Source of the DNA: Franconibacter pulveris DSM 19144
GTDB taxonomy: Bacteria > Pseudomonadota > Gammaproteobacteria > Enterobacterales > Enterobacteriaceae
Direction: 5' to 3'
Length of the DNA: 64,000 nucleotides
Assembly: GCA_000621185.1 (NCBI GenBank)
Contig: JHYZ01000014.1
Coordinates: 124,001-188,000 of the forward strand
Shown here: positions 35,532 to 43,351 of the stretch, in pieces
How the letters are laid out: each line of letters opens with the position of its first letter
Position numbering within the stretch: position 1 is the first letter of the stretch
Position numbers and translations under genes: made by a program
Notes under the pieces: model-generated
Told to the model about the DNA's origin: nothing
The model's input: the letters and a program-made list of their open reading frames with translations, nothing else
The model's database searches: none

Positions 35532-35994
35532 AAAGCGCTGGCAATACATTTAGCAACATTTAGTTTTATTTGGTCACATGTGTGATCGTTACTCACGTTA
35601 AGATAAGCGCTGCGGCGGGCAGGCAAGTGATGCGCGGAAGTACGGCAGTTTCAGACGGGAAGAAGCGCGCCTCAACGAAGCGGCAAGCCTCCTTTTTGTA
35701 TAAAAAGAGATTTTTTTAATTTCGTGATGCAGGACGTGTATTTTTTACAGCCTTTCTCATTAATGTTACTTAATTTTTTTACGTTATTACTTTTATTTAA
35801 AGTTTCCGCAAAATACAGCAATGGCTAAAAATAACGCGCATAAAAACCGTAAACCCGGCAATTTAAACAATTATTTACTTAACTTTCAGTTAATTGAAAA
35901 AATATTGAATGAATTCTAATTTTAAAGGTTGCCTGAAATAATCACTCTCGCTAATTTGATAAGGCCGCTTAATCAAATGGAGGGAGATTAAGGT
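35532..35994. other. AT-rich interval between the Fur boxes and the next ORF
   Basis: About 460 bases with long A/T runs after 35695 and no convincing gene. An 82-codon minus-strand frame at 35890-36138 overlaps the better plus-strand frame and has no recognisable features. Confidence 0.5.
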
Positions 35995-36327
35995 TTGAAA
36001 TGGACTGTACTCGAAACGCTTGTTAGCCCGGAAACCGGCATGGCCTTTACGCTTGTCGTTTCCGCTAACAATAATAAATTCATTCTCTGGCACCTTTACT
36101 GCGCCCGGATAACATCCCGAAAGCCTCTTTATGTCCACGCAGGCATGGCCTGGGTCTATCAGGGCGAGCGGATTGACCGCATCCAGATTTACCGGGTTAC
36201 GCTTTATTGCAATAACCTTTGGGAAAATTTAAAAAAACACGCGGGCTGCGAAAAATATATTACGGATGAACAATGCACTCTGGGGACCCGGTGCTCGATT
36301 TCTCCCTGCCCACGTAACCTGCGCTGA
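35995..36327 (+). CDS. Hypothetical small protein
   Basis: A 110-codon frame with AAGG nine bases before its ATG. It has a protein-like mix of hydrophobic and charged residues in the first 90 (FTLVVSANNNKFILWHLYCARI, then IQIYRVTLYCNNLWENLKKH) and a Cys/Arg-rich end. Five cysteines are present, and no signal peptide or membrane segment is clear. I recognise no family. It converges on the next gene. It could be a real lineage-specific gene or chance. Confidence 0.35.
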   Translation: MKWTVLETLVSPETGMAFTLVVSANNNKFILWHLYCARITSRKPLYVHAGMAWVYQGERIDRIQIYRVTLYCNNLWENLKKHAGCEKYITDEQCTLGTRCSISPCPRNLR

Positions 36328-36351
36328 GCTTTTTAATCCGCCTGAAATAAT

Positions 36352-36370
36352 GCCGGGGTATCGCCCCGGC
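36352..36370 (-). terminator. Hairpin between two convergent genes
   Basis: GCCGGGG (36352-36358) and CCCCGGC (36364-36370) form a perfect 7-bp stem with a 5-base loop. On the minus strand ATTATTTC follows, making a weak intrinsic terminator for the 538-residue gene. Confidence 0.5.
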
Positions 36371-36401
36371 AGCGTTAAAAGTTATGTACTTAAGAATCAA
36401 C

Positions 36402-38018
36402 TTAAGCGCCTGAACTTATTTCCTGGTAGATCGAACGCTGAATCGCGGCCCACTTTTTCGTATTCGCATCCGGGTTAGCCTGCGCGCGCAATTCCGCCTG
36501 GTCGAGAGCGTGTTGTTGTCTTTTCACCACGCCCGGCGTAACGCAGAAGCTTTTCAGGAACTGCTTGCGCATCGACGTAAAGGTTTCGCCCTGCGCCAGC
36601 GCATGGCTTAAGGTCGCGATCATTCGCCGGCAGGGCTTGATTTCATCCATCTGCGCCCGGTGGCGCAGCAGCAGATTTAGCGAATCATCCTGTTTTGCCG
36701 CCAGCGCCTGCTCTGTCCAGGCGACCTGCCAGCTCATGCCGCCGTCCAGAAAGAGCTGAACCACATCCGTCTCGTTGCGATCAATTGCCGCGCGGAAATG
36801 ATTTACATCCCAGCGTATTCCCTTGCGGCTCAGCTTTTCACGCGGCGTTTCGTTGATGTTTACCGGTTGCGAAATCTCCACTGCCTGGGATGAAGCGTGA
36901 TTAACGCTCTGCGCTGTCTGGGGCGGGTTAACCCGATCGCTGGCAAGATAGAGCGCGCCCAGCGCTACCGCGATAAAAGCCACCCCCGTTACGCCCCAGA
37001 GTACGCTGACGAGAAGCTGTTGCGTATCACGCTCCGCGCCCTGGCGTTGGGAGCCGGGCCGTTCAATGGTATCGCGCAGATCGAAAATATCGCCGCCAAC
37101 GGCGCGGTTTTTCTGCGCCGCCTCTTCAAAGAAAGCGTCGAGCTTCGCGGTATCCATCGACATGAACGCCTGCGGATTAACGCTCACGCGCCCCTTCGCA
37201 TACGCCTCCTGCACCGGCCCCGCAATAGCTGAATAAAACGCATCCAGCATAGTCATCTGCGCGCTCGTCAACGGCTGTTGTTGCACGGCGGCGTTGCGGA
37301 TAACGCGAACATCATCCAGAAAGGTTTGCAGCGTTTTACGCGGCTCGACAAACAGCGTCAGCGAATCGGCGGCGTTGAACAGGCGTTCGTAATGCTGCGC
37401 ATACTCTTTTTTATCGATGACCAACAAGGCCAGTTCGCTGAACAGCATGCCGCTCAGCACATCGCCCTGCTTGCCGAGCTTCAACCAGCGGCGCACTTTG
37501 TCGCCGCCAATGCGCTGCTTCAGGTGGTTTATAAGTTGTTGTTGATCGGGCCAGGCGTTTGCTATCAGGCCTTTCAGGGTTAACTCCAGCGCCCGTAACT
37601 GTTGCAGCGCCTGCCGCTGCTGCGCGTCGTTATCCGCAGCAAGAACCGTCGAGTACTCAAGCTTCGGCTGGTTATCGCGCAGCCGCTCCAGGCAGGCCAC
37701 AAAGCGCAGTGCGGCAAAAAGCTGGTTCTGACTTATCGCCTGACCGCTTTCATAACGGGGGACCAACTGCTGCAAATGGCGTAGCCGCAGGCTGAAACGG
37801 GACATTTCCACATCATCGAGATTGAGCTTACGCCCAACCACCGCCCAGCTCCCCAGATTCTGGCGGGCCTGCTCAAGCTGTTGTGAAAACCACTGTGGAT
37901 CTTTGCCTTCGGCCACCCGAATATCGAGCAGCGCGAGAATCGCCACCGACGCCTGGCTGATAATACCAAGCGCGGTTTCAAACTCTTCTCGTAGAGATTG
38001 CTGTGTGGAATATGTCAT
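36402..38018 (-). CDS. Uncharacterised single-pass membrane protein (STY4199-like, HEPN-type N-terminus suspected)
   Basis: A 538-residue protein. The N-terminal 330 residues are helical and Gln/Leu-rich, with a possible HEPN-like bundle; the usual Arg-x4-6-His RNase motif is not seen, VRVIRNAAVQQQ being the nearest. One membrane segment follows at about 345-370 (VLWGVTGVAFIAVALGALYL). The C-terminal region (about 395-538) has an ankyrin-like stretch (VNHFRAAIDRNETDVVQLFLDGGMSW) and a Gln/Ala-rich end. It resembles the Salmonella STY4199 group known only from genomes. RBS AAGAGGA precedes the ATG. Function is unknown. Confidence 0.75.
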   Translation of the reverse strand: MTYSTQQSLREEFETALGIISQASVAILALLDIRVAEGKDPQWFSQQLEQARQNLGSWAVVGRKLNLDDVEMSRFSLRLRHLQQLVPRYESGQAISQNQLFAALRFVACLERLRDNQPKLEYSTVLAADNDAQQRQALQQLRALELTLKGLIANAWPDQQQLINHLKQRIGGDKVRRWLKLGKQGDVLSGMLFSELALLVIDKKEYAQHYERLFNAADSLTLFVEPRKTLQTFLDDVRVIRNAAVQQQPLTSAQMTMLDAFYSAIAGPVQEAYAKGRVSVNPQAFMSMDTAKLDAFFEEAAQKNRAVGGDIFDLRDTIERPGSQRQGAERDTQQLLVSVLWGVTGVAFIAVALGALYLASDRVNPPQTAQSVNHASSQAVEISQPVNINETPREKLSRKGIRWDVNHFRAAIDRNETDVVQLFLDGGMSWQVAWTEQALAAKQDDSLNLLLRHRAQMDEIKPCRRMIATLSHALAQGETFTSMRKQFLKSFCVTPGVVKRQQHALDQAELRAQANPDANTKKWAAIQRSIYQEISSGA

Positions 38019-38180
38019 ACCGCGTCCTCTTGCGGAGTAATGTTTGCCGTTTCGCTAACGGTCTTTGCTCGCCTTTTCCAGGCGTATTGTTATTACCCAT
38101 TTTTACCGTTTTACAGACAGTTAAATAACATAGCTGAAAATAGCGGGAATAAAAGTGATGGCAAAGCACCCGTTATGAAA

Positions 38181-39602
38181 TCATCCCTTGCGCATAACTT
38201 CATGAAAGAACTCGCCTATGTTACGCAGCGCGTTTTCACACTTTTCATCAAACGGCGCGGCGAAGTTCAGACGCAGACAATTACGGTATTTTTCTGACGC
38301 GGAAAAAAGGTGGCCTGCAGCCAGATGGAGGCGTCTCTGCTGCATCTGTGCGGTATAACGCGTTAAATCAATTTCTTCCGGCAGCTCCACCCACATCATA
38401 AAACCGCCCTGCGGACGGCTGACGCAAATCCCGCAGGGGAACAAGGAGCGCACCTTGCAGCTTAATACGTCATAATTGCGCTGATAATGCTGGCGGATGC
38501 GCCGCAAGTGCCGATGATAGTGGCCTTCGCGAATAAAGGTAGCTACCGCTGTTTGCGTGGCCGGAGGAGAAGAGGTCGTAGCGATATATTTACGGTGCAA
38601 CACGCGGTCATAGTAACGGCCTGGCGCAATCCAGCCCACGCGCAGCCCCGGCGCCACGGTTTTGGAAAAGGAGCTGCACAACAGCACTCGCCCTTCCTCA
38701 TCCATTGATTTAATCGTCGCCGGACGAGGATATTGCCAGGCGGTTTCACCATAGATGTCATCTTCGATGAGCGCGATATCAAACCGCGCGGCGAGGTTGA
38801 GCACCGCGCGCTTGCGGGCAAGCGGCATGGTAAAACCCAGCGGATTGTTACAGGTAGGCACCAGCAGCACGGCTTTAATCGGCCACTGTTCCAGCGCCAG
38901 CTCAAGCGCCTCCACGCTAATGCCAGTCTGAGAGTCAGTAGGAATTTCGATAACTTTGAGGCCAAGCCCGCGCAACATCTGCATGGTGCCGTAATAAGAG
39001 GGAGATTCCATCGCCACAATATCGCCAGGCTTGCAAAGCGCGCTAACGGCCAGAGACAGCGCGCCATGACAGCCCGGGGTCACGATAATCTCTTCGCTGT
39101 TAACCTGCGCCCCACCATCAAGCATCAGGCGGGCTATCTGTTCGCGCAGTTCGCGGTTGCCCGCCAGTTCGTCATAGCCGAACATCGCTTCCACCCGTTG
39201 AGGTGAGGCAACGCGGCCGATTTCTCGCCACAGCGGTTTAAGCGTAGGGTGGGAGATATCCGGCGACCCGCCGCCAAAAGGAAATACAGCTTTATCCTTG
39301 CGCGCTTCCAGCAACGCCAGCGTTTCGTTCCACTGAGAAATTTCTACAGGGCGCTGCTCGGGTCGAGTGAGACGCGGCGCGGGCGGCTCCGCTTTCTGCG
39401 GCGCGACGAAATAGCCCGAACGCGGTTGCGGCAGCACCAGCCGCCGCTCTTCAAGCAAACTATAAGCCTGCTGTACCGTACTGATGCTAACGCCATGCTC
39501 CTGGCTTAAGCTGCGAACGGAAGGCAGTCGCTCTCCCTGTTGATAAAGCCCCTGCCGGATCCGCTGCGTTAATAAATCCGCCAAATGCTGATAGCGCGTC
39601 AT
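38181..39602 (-). CDS. MocR-type GntR/aminotransferase-like regulator (YdcR-like)
   Basis: A 473-residue protein. The GntR winged helix is at residues 1-75 (RLPSVRSLSQEHGVSISTVQQAYSLLE within it), followed by a fold-type I PLP domain. The PLP lysine is in SSFSKTVAPGLRVGW, and the Asn-Pro-x-Gly motif is CNNPLGF. The architecture matches E. coli YdcR and other MocR proteins that sense an amine or amino acid through PLP. It is divergent from a DUF1127 gene, the likely target, with a 177-bp gap carrying repeated CTGTA(T/C) motifs. This is a second MocR regulator besides the one at the left edge. Confidence 0.92.
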   Translation of the reverse strand: MTRYQHLADLLTQRIRQGLYQQGERLPSVRSLSQEHGVSISTVQQAYSLLEERRLVLPQPRSGYFVAPQKAEPPAPRLTRPEQRPVEISQWNETLALLEARKDKAVFPFGGGSPDISHPTLKPLWREIGRVASPQRVEAMFGYDELAGNRELREQIARLMLDGGAQVNSEEIIVTPGCHGALSLAVSALCKPGDIVAMESPSYYGTMQMLRGLGLKVIEIPTDSQTGISVEALELALEQWPIKAVLLVPTCNNPLGFTMPLARKRAVLNLAARFDIALIEDDIYGETAWQYPRPATIKSMDEEGRVLLCSSFSKTVAPGLRVGWIAPGRYYDRVLHRKYIATTSSPPATQTAVATFIREGHYHRHLRRIRQHYQRNYDVLSCKVRSLFPCGICVSRPQGGFMMWVELPEEIDLTRYTAQMQQRRLHLAAGHLFSASEKYRNCLRLNFAAPFDEKCENALRNIGEFFHEVMRKG

Positions 39603-39603
39603 G

Positions 39604-39725
39604 CTGTATCCCCTCTTTTCATCATACAGGGCCGTTAACCAGTACAGATGGCGCGCCCGGTATGCGATTCAGCCTCTGTTATGCCGCTTCTGTATGGTAA
39701 AGAAAAGGATTTTGTGCACCTGTAT
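39604..39725. promoter_or_regulatory. Divergent region with repeated CTGTAT/C motifs
   Basis: CTGTAT or CTGTAC occurs on the minus strand at 39624-39629 and 39642-39647, and on the plus strand at 39604-39609, 39690-39695 and 39720-39725. MocR regulators often bind spaced direct repeats of this kind, so these may be operators for autoregulation and control of the DUF1127 gene. This is an inference from layout. Confidence 0.35.
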
Positions 39726-39779
39726 TGCGCCCCCGTAAAAGTCAACCATGAAAGCTCGTTGATGAAGAGGAGCTTAATC

Positions 39780-39950
39780 ATGGAATTTCACGAAAACCGC
39801 CCGGTACGTCCCTTTTATGGTTTTGTTTTGCTGGGGCGCTTTCTTCGCAGCGCATGGCGATGCTACCAGACGCGCCGGTTACTGCGTACGCTGGACGACG
39901 CAAAGCTGCGGGATATCGGCCTGACGCGGGACGATATCGATCCCCAATAA
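39780..39950 (+). CDS. DUF1127 domain small protein
   Basis: The 56-residue basic protein carries the DUF1127 (YjiS-like) signature. A helical stretch FLRSAWRCYQTRRLLRTL is followed by DDAKLRDIGLTRDDI. Some DUF1127 proteins act in RNA or phosphate and stress regulation; the role here is unknown. The frame extends upstream to 39648, but the ATG at 39780 has GAGGAG seven bases before it and begins a family-typical N-terminus. It is divergent from the MocR regulator. Confidence 0.85.
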   Translation: MEFHENRPVRPFYGFVLLGRFLRSAWRCYQTRRLLRTLDDAKLRDIGLTRDDIDPQ

Positions 39951-40047
39951 CAGGGAGCCTCTGCGTCGTAATAATCTGCTGCGTAAACCTTTTTTTGATG
40001 CGAGAGTAAAAGACCCGCCGCCGCTTCAGAGAATTAAAAGGATAACC

Positions 40048-40377
40048 ATGCAGCTTGAGAATATTCCCTTTGGCATTACAGACTGGGCGACTGTACCGGT
40101 CACCGAACACGCCGGCATCAGCGGCAAAGCGCTATGGCGCACTCAGCAATTCGGCGCGGTGCGCGTGCGAATGGTGGAATATACGGCGGGTTATCTGGCC
40201 GACCACTGGTGTCGCAAAGGGCACATTCTGCTCTGCCTGAGCGGCGAGCTGCATACGGAGCTTAAAGATGGCCGCCGTTTCGTTATGACGCCGGGCGTCA
40301 GCTATCAGGTAGCGGATAACGCCGAAGCGCACCGCTCTTCCACGTCGACCGGCGCCACGCTGTTTATTGTGGATTGA
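40048..40377 (+). CDS. DHCW-motif cupin-fold protein
   Basis: The 109-residue single-domain cupin has HWCRKGHILLCLSGELHTEL as the metal-site/first cupin motif region (YLADHWC just before it) and GVSYQVADNAEAHRS as the second motif. It matches a small cupin group named for its DHCW-like motif, with no known substrate. It lies between the DUF1127 gene and a GNAT gene on the same strand and is probably co-transcribed. Confidence 0.8.
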   Translation: MQLENIPFGITDWATVPVTEHAGISGKALWRTQQFGAVRVRMVEYTAGYLADHWCRKGHILLCLSGELHTELKDGRRFVMTPGVSYQVADNAEAHRSSTSTGATLFIVD

Positions 40378-40381
40378 CGCC

Positions 40382-40912
40382 ATGCTGACAACTTTCACCA
40401 CCTCCCGCCTCGCTTATCGCCAGCTTACCGCCGAAGACTGGCCCTTTTTCCTCTCCCTGCAGCACGACGAAGAGGTGATGCGCTTTATGGCGGATCGGGG
40501 CAGCGAAGAGGAGATTTATGCGGCGTTCGCCACGCGTTTGCCCGTCTGGACGCCGAAAAGCCGCCACTGGCTCGGCCTGTTAATAAGCGAGCAGGCAAGC
40601 GGCGAGCCGGTGGGCGTAACGGGGTTTATCCGCCGTGAAGAGGATAAAGCCGAGGTGGGCTATCTGCTGGCGAAGCGGCATCAGGGGAAAGGTTATGGCT
40701 ACGAGTCGCTGCGCGCGGTCTGCCATCTTGCGTTCAAGCAATGCGGCATCCGTAAGCTTGTCGCCACCGTTACGGTGGGCAATGATCCTTCGCGCAGGCT
40801 GCTTGAAAAAACGGGCTTTATGCTTGAGGGCACGCTGCGGGAAAACTACTTTCTGCACGGCCGCTGGCAGGATGACTGGGTATTTGGCCTGTTAAACCAG
40901 GAATATTGTTAA
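40382..40912 (+). CDS. GNAT family N-acetyltransferase
   Basis: The 176-residue protein is of the RimJ/RimL-type GNAT family. The N-terminal TTSRLAYRQLTAEDWPFF is typical, with acetyl-CoA-binding motif A in LAKRHQGKGYGYESLRAVCHLAF, then NDPSRRLLEKTGFMLEGTLRE. Such enzymes acetylate ribosomal proteins, antibiotics or small amines; the substrate is unknown. The ATG at 40382 lies four bases after the cupin stop codon, so translation is coupled; the frame's apparent earlier start is a TTG inside the cupin gene. Confidence 0.88.
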   Translation: MLTTFTTSRLAYRQLTAEDWPFFLSLQHDEEVMRFMADRGSEEEIYAAFATRLPVWTPKSRHWLGLLISEQASGEPVGVTGFIRREEDKAEVGYLLAKRHQGKGYGYESLRAVCHLAFKQCGIRKLVATVTVGNDPSRRLLEKTGFMLEGTLRENYFLHGRWQDDWVFGLLNQEYC

Positions 40913-40978
40913 TCGGCGTTTTCTTCTCCGTGTGCCAGGCTTAAAACATGTGACCCTAAGCCAATGCTAAGGAGAAGT

Positions 40979-41377
40979 ATGAAAAAGGCACTTATCATCG
41001 CTGCATTTACTACCCTGTTTACGCTGCCCGCCCTCGCTGAAGACCAGCCGGGACTGAAAACGGGCGATGCACCGCCGCCGCCGCACAAAATCGATAGCGG
41101 CTATCGCGGCGCGGAAACGCACAAAACCATGTCCATCAAAGAAGGTAAAGAGATGCATGACGGCGCTTCCGTTTCGTTTCAGGGCAACCTGATCCAGAAG
41201 AAAGGCAACGATATCTATGTGTTTCGCGATAAATCGGATCAGATTGACGTGATGATCCCGATGGCGGTGTTCCAGGACCGTCAGATCGAACCCGATCAGC
41301 TGATTACGATTAACGGTACGCTGGATAAGAAACAGCAGCCGCCCGTAGCGCGCATCGACCGCATCATCAAAGAGTAA
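40979..41377 (+). CDS. YgiW/YdeI-type BOF (OB-fold) periplasmic stress protein
   Basis: The 132-residue secreted protein has a signal peptide cut near PALA-EDQ, followed by a Pro-rich segment and a BOF domain. The BOF part includes VSFQGNLIQKKGNDIYVFRD and LITINGTLDKKQQPPVARID. Relatives YgiW and YdeI contribute to peroxide, cadmium, acid or polymyxin tolerance in Enterobacteriaceae. The ATG at 40979 follows AAGGAGA. It is the last plus-strand gene before a hairpin at 41394-41418. Confidence 0.88.
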   Translation: MKKALIIAAFTTLFTLPALAEDQPGLKTGDAPPPPHKIDSGYRGAETHKTMSIKEGKEMHDGASVSFQGNLIQKKGNDIYVFRDKSDQIDVMIPMAVFQDRQIEPDQLITINGTLDKKQQPPVARIDRIIKE

Positions 41378-41393
41378 AGTTCAGGTTTTTGCG

Positions 41394-41423
41394 CCCCTCT
41401 CCCCGGTAAGGAGAGGGGCCTTT
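41394..41423 (+). terminator. Hairpin after the BOF gene
   Basis: CCCCTCTCC (41394-41402) and GGAGAGGGG (41410-41418) form a perfect 9-bp stem with a 7-base loop. Only CCTTT follows, so it is a moderate terminator. Confidence 0.6.
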
Positions 41424-41519
41424 AGCGCATCGGTTACGATCCGCCTCCCTGTTTACTCTCTTTTTCACATTCGATGACATCCTCAAACGCCGCAAGCAGA
41501 CTGCCCGACGCCGTGCCTC

Positions 41520-42278
41520 TTACAGGAACATCCCGCCAGAGACCTCAATGCGCTGCGCGTTCATCCAGCGCAACTCATCGCTGAGCAATGCGGCGATGGC
41601 GTCGCCAATATCATCCGGCAGGCCAACCCGGCCCAGCGCCGTTTGCGACGCGATAGCGCGGTTCATCTGTTCGTTGTCGCGAACGACGCCGCCGCCAAAG
41701 TCTGTTTCAATCGCGCCTGGTGCGATGATATTGACTGAAATGCCCCGCTCGCCCAGCTCTTTCGCCTGATAACGCGTCAGCACCTCCATCGCCCCTTTCA
41801 TCATGGCGTAGGCCGCCTTGCCCGGCAGCGCGAAACGCGCCAGCCCGCTGGAAACATTCAGGATCCGCCCACCGTTTTTCATCAATGGCAGCAGTTGCTG
41901 AGTCAGGAAGAAAGGTCCTTTGAGATGGATGCGCATCATCTCATCAAACTGCGCCTCGCTGGTCTCAGCAAACAGGACATCGATGCCTGTTCCGGCGTTG
42001 TTTAATAAATAATCGAAGCTGTCACGCTGCCAGACATCTTTCAACTGCGCCTTCACCTCTTTAACAAAATCGGCGAAAGTGTTGCTTTCGGCGACGTTCA
42101 GCTGCAATGCCACTGCTTTTACGCCTTTTAGCTCAATTTCGCTGACCACTTTTTCCGCTTCCTGACGCTGGCTGTTGTAGGTCAGGATGATGCCTGTTCC
42201 TCGTTCAGCCAGCTTCAGCGCCGCGTTTTTCCCCAGGCCGCGGCTGCCACCCGTTACGATTGCGATACGTTGCGTCAT
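41520..42278 (-). CDS. SDR family oxidoreductase
   Basis: The 252-residue classical short-chain dehydrogenase/reductase has cofactor motif VTGGSRGLGKNAA with an NNAG-type stretch (LLNNAGTG). The catalytic Ser in LNVSSG is followed by Tyr-x3-Lys as YAMMKGAME; Met replaces the usual Ser/Thr after Tyr but Tyr and Lys are kept. Ser-Arg after the glycine-rich loop favours NADP(H). The ATG at 42278 has GAGGGGGG just upstream; the frame's extension to 42341 runs into the LysR intergenic region. It is divergent from a LysR regulator, its probable controller. Substrate unknown. Confidence 0.88.
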   Translation of the reverse strand: MTQRIAIVTGGSRGLGKNAALKLAERGTGIILTYNSQRQEAEKVVSEIELKGVKAVALQLNVAESNTFADFVKEVKAQLKDVWQRDSFDYLLNNAGTGIDVLFAETSEAQFDEMMRIHLKGPFFLTQQLLPLMKNGGRILNVSSGLARFALPGKAAYAMMKGAMEVLTRYQAKELGERGISVNIIAPGAIETDFGGGVVRDNEQMNRAIASQTALGRVGLPDDIGDAIAALLSDELRWMNAQRIEVSGGMFL

Positions 42279-42397
42279 AAAAACCCCCCTCTTTGCCGTT
42301 GCAGTGATTGAGAGAAAGCTTATTAGCTGATAAAAAAACAATAAATGTGCTTAATTGCGTTTCACTGTTTCAATAACAACAACAATGAGCCATTCCG

Positions 42398-43297
42398 ATG
42401 GATAAAATTCACGCAATGCAACTCTTCGTACGGGTGGCGGAACTGGAGAGCTTTTCCCGCGCCGCCGAAACGCTCGGCCTGCCCAGAGGCAGCGTGTCCC
42501 GCCAGATCCAGGCGCTGGAAGCGACGCTTGGCGCAAGGCTCCTGCACCGCACCACGCGCCGGGTGCAGCTCACCCAGGACGGCATGGTCTATTACGAACG
42601 CGCCCGCGACCTGCTGGCGAACCTGGATGAGCTGGACAGCCTCTTCCTGCATGACCCGGCAAGCGTCAGCGGGCGGCTGCGCGTCGATATGCCGGTGGCC
42701 GTGGCGAAAAACCTCGTGATCCCGCGTCTGCCCGCCTTTTTGCAGCACTACCCCGGTATTGAAGTAGAGCTTAGCAGCAGCGATCGGCTGGTGGATGTCG
42801 TGCGCGAAGGCTTTGACTGCGTGGTGCGTGTCGGCCAGCTAAAAGAGTCGGGGCTGGTGGCGCGACCGCTAGGCAAACTGACGATGGTGAACTGCGCAAG
42901 CCCCGACTACCTCGCCCGGTTTGGCTACCCGCAAACGCTGGAAGACCTCGCCACCCACGCGCTGGTGCATTACGCCGCCAACCTCGGCACGCGCCCGCAG
43001 GGGTTTGAAGTGTGGAGCGATAACGAAACCCGCTGGGTCAAAACCGGCGGCGTACTGACCGTCAACAGCACCGAAACCTATCACGCCGCCTGCGTGGCGG
43101 GTCTTGGGATTATTCAGGTGCCGCGCGTCGGGGTCAAAGCGGCGCTGCGCAGCGGTACGCTGGTAGAAATTTTGCCGCAATACCGCGGCGCGCCGATGCC
43201 GGTCTCGCTGATTTATCCTCACCGCCGCAACCTGTCGCGTCGGGTGCATCTCTTTATGGAGTGGCTCAGCGGGGTGATGAAAAGTTACGTTGATTAG
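42398..43297 (+). CDS. LysR family transcriptional regulator
   Basis: A 299-residue LTTR. The N-terminal helix-turn-helix lies in LESFSRAAETLGLPRGSVSRQIQALE, followed by a linker helix and the effector-binding domain (PGIEVELSSSDRLVDVVREGFDCVVRVG). It is divergent from the SDR gene, with a 119-bp gap containing TTAT-N6-ATAA at 42320-42333, a possible LTTR site. It resembles regulators of quinone or aldehyde stress dehydrogenases, but the inducer is not known. Confidence 0.9.
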   Translation: MDKIHAMQLFVRVAELESFSRAAETLGLPRGSVSRQIQALEATLGARLLHRTTRRVQLTQDGMVYYERARDLLANLDELDSLFLHDPASVSGRLRVDMPVAVAKNLVIPRLPAFLQHYPGIEVELSSSDRLVDVVREGFDCVVRVGQLKESGLVARPLGKLTMVNCASPDYLARFGYPQTLEDLATHALVHYAANLGTRPQGFEVWSDNETRWVKTGGVLTVNSTETYHAACVAGLGIIQVPRVGVKAALRSGTLVEILPQYRGAPMPVSLIYPHRRNLSRRVHLFMEWLSGVMKSYVD

Positions 43298-43351
43298 CGT
43301 CAGGCTATACTTTTGTTTATGTCGATTAACACCCATAAGGAACCGCTTTTA

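Noticed and set aside
35890-36138. 82-codon minus-strand frame
   Set aside because: It overlaps the better-supported plus-strand frame at 35995-36327, has no convincing ribosome site and no family features.
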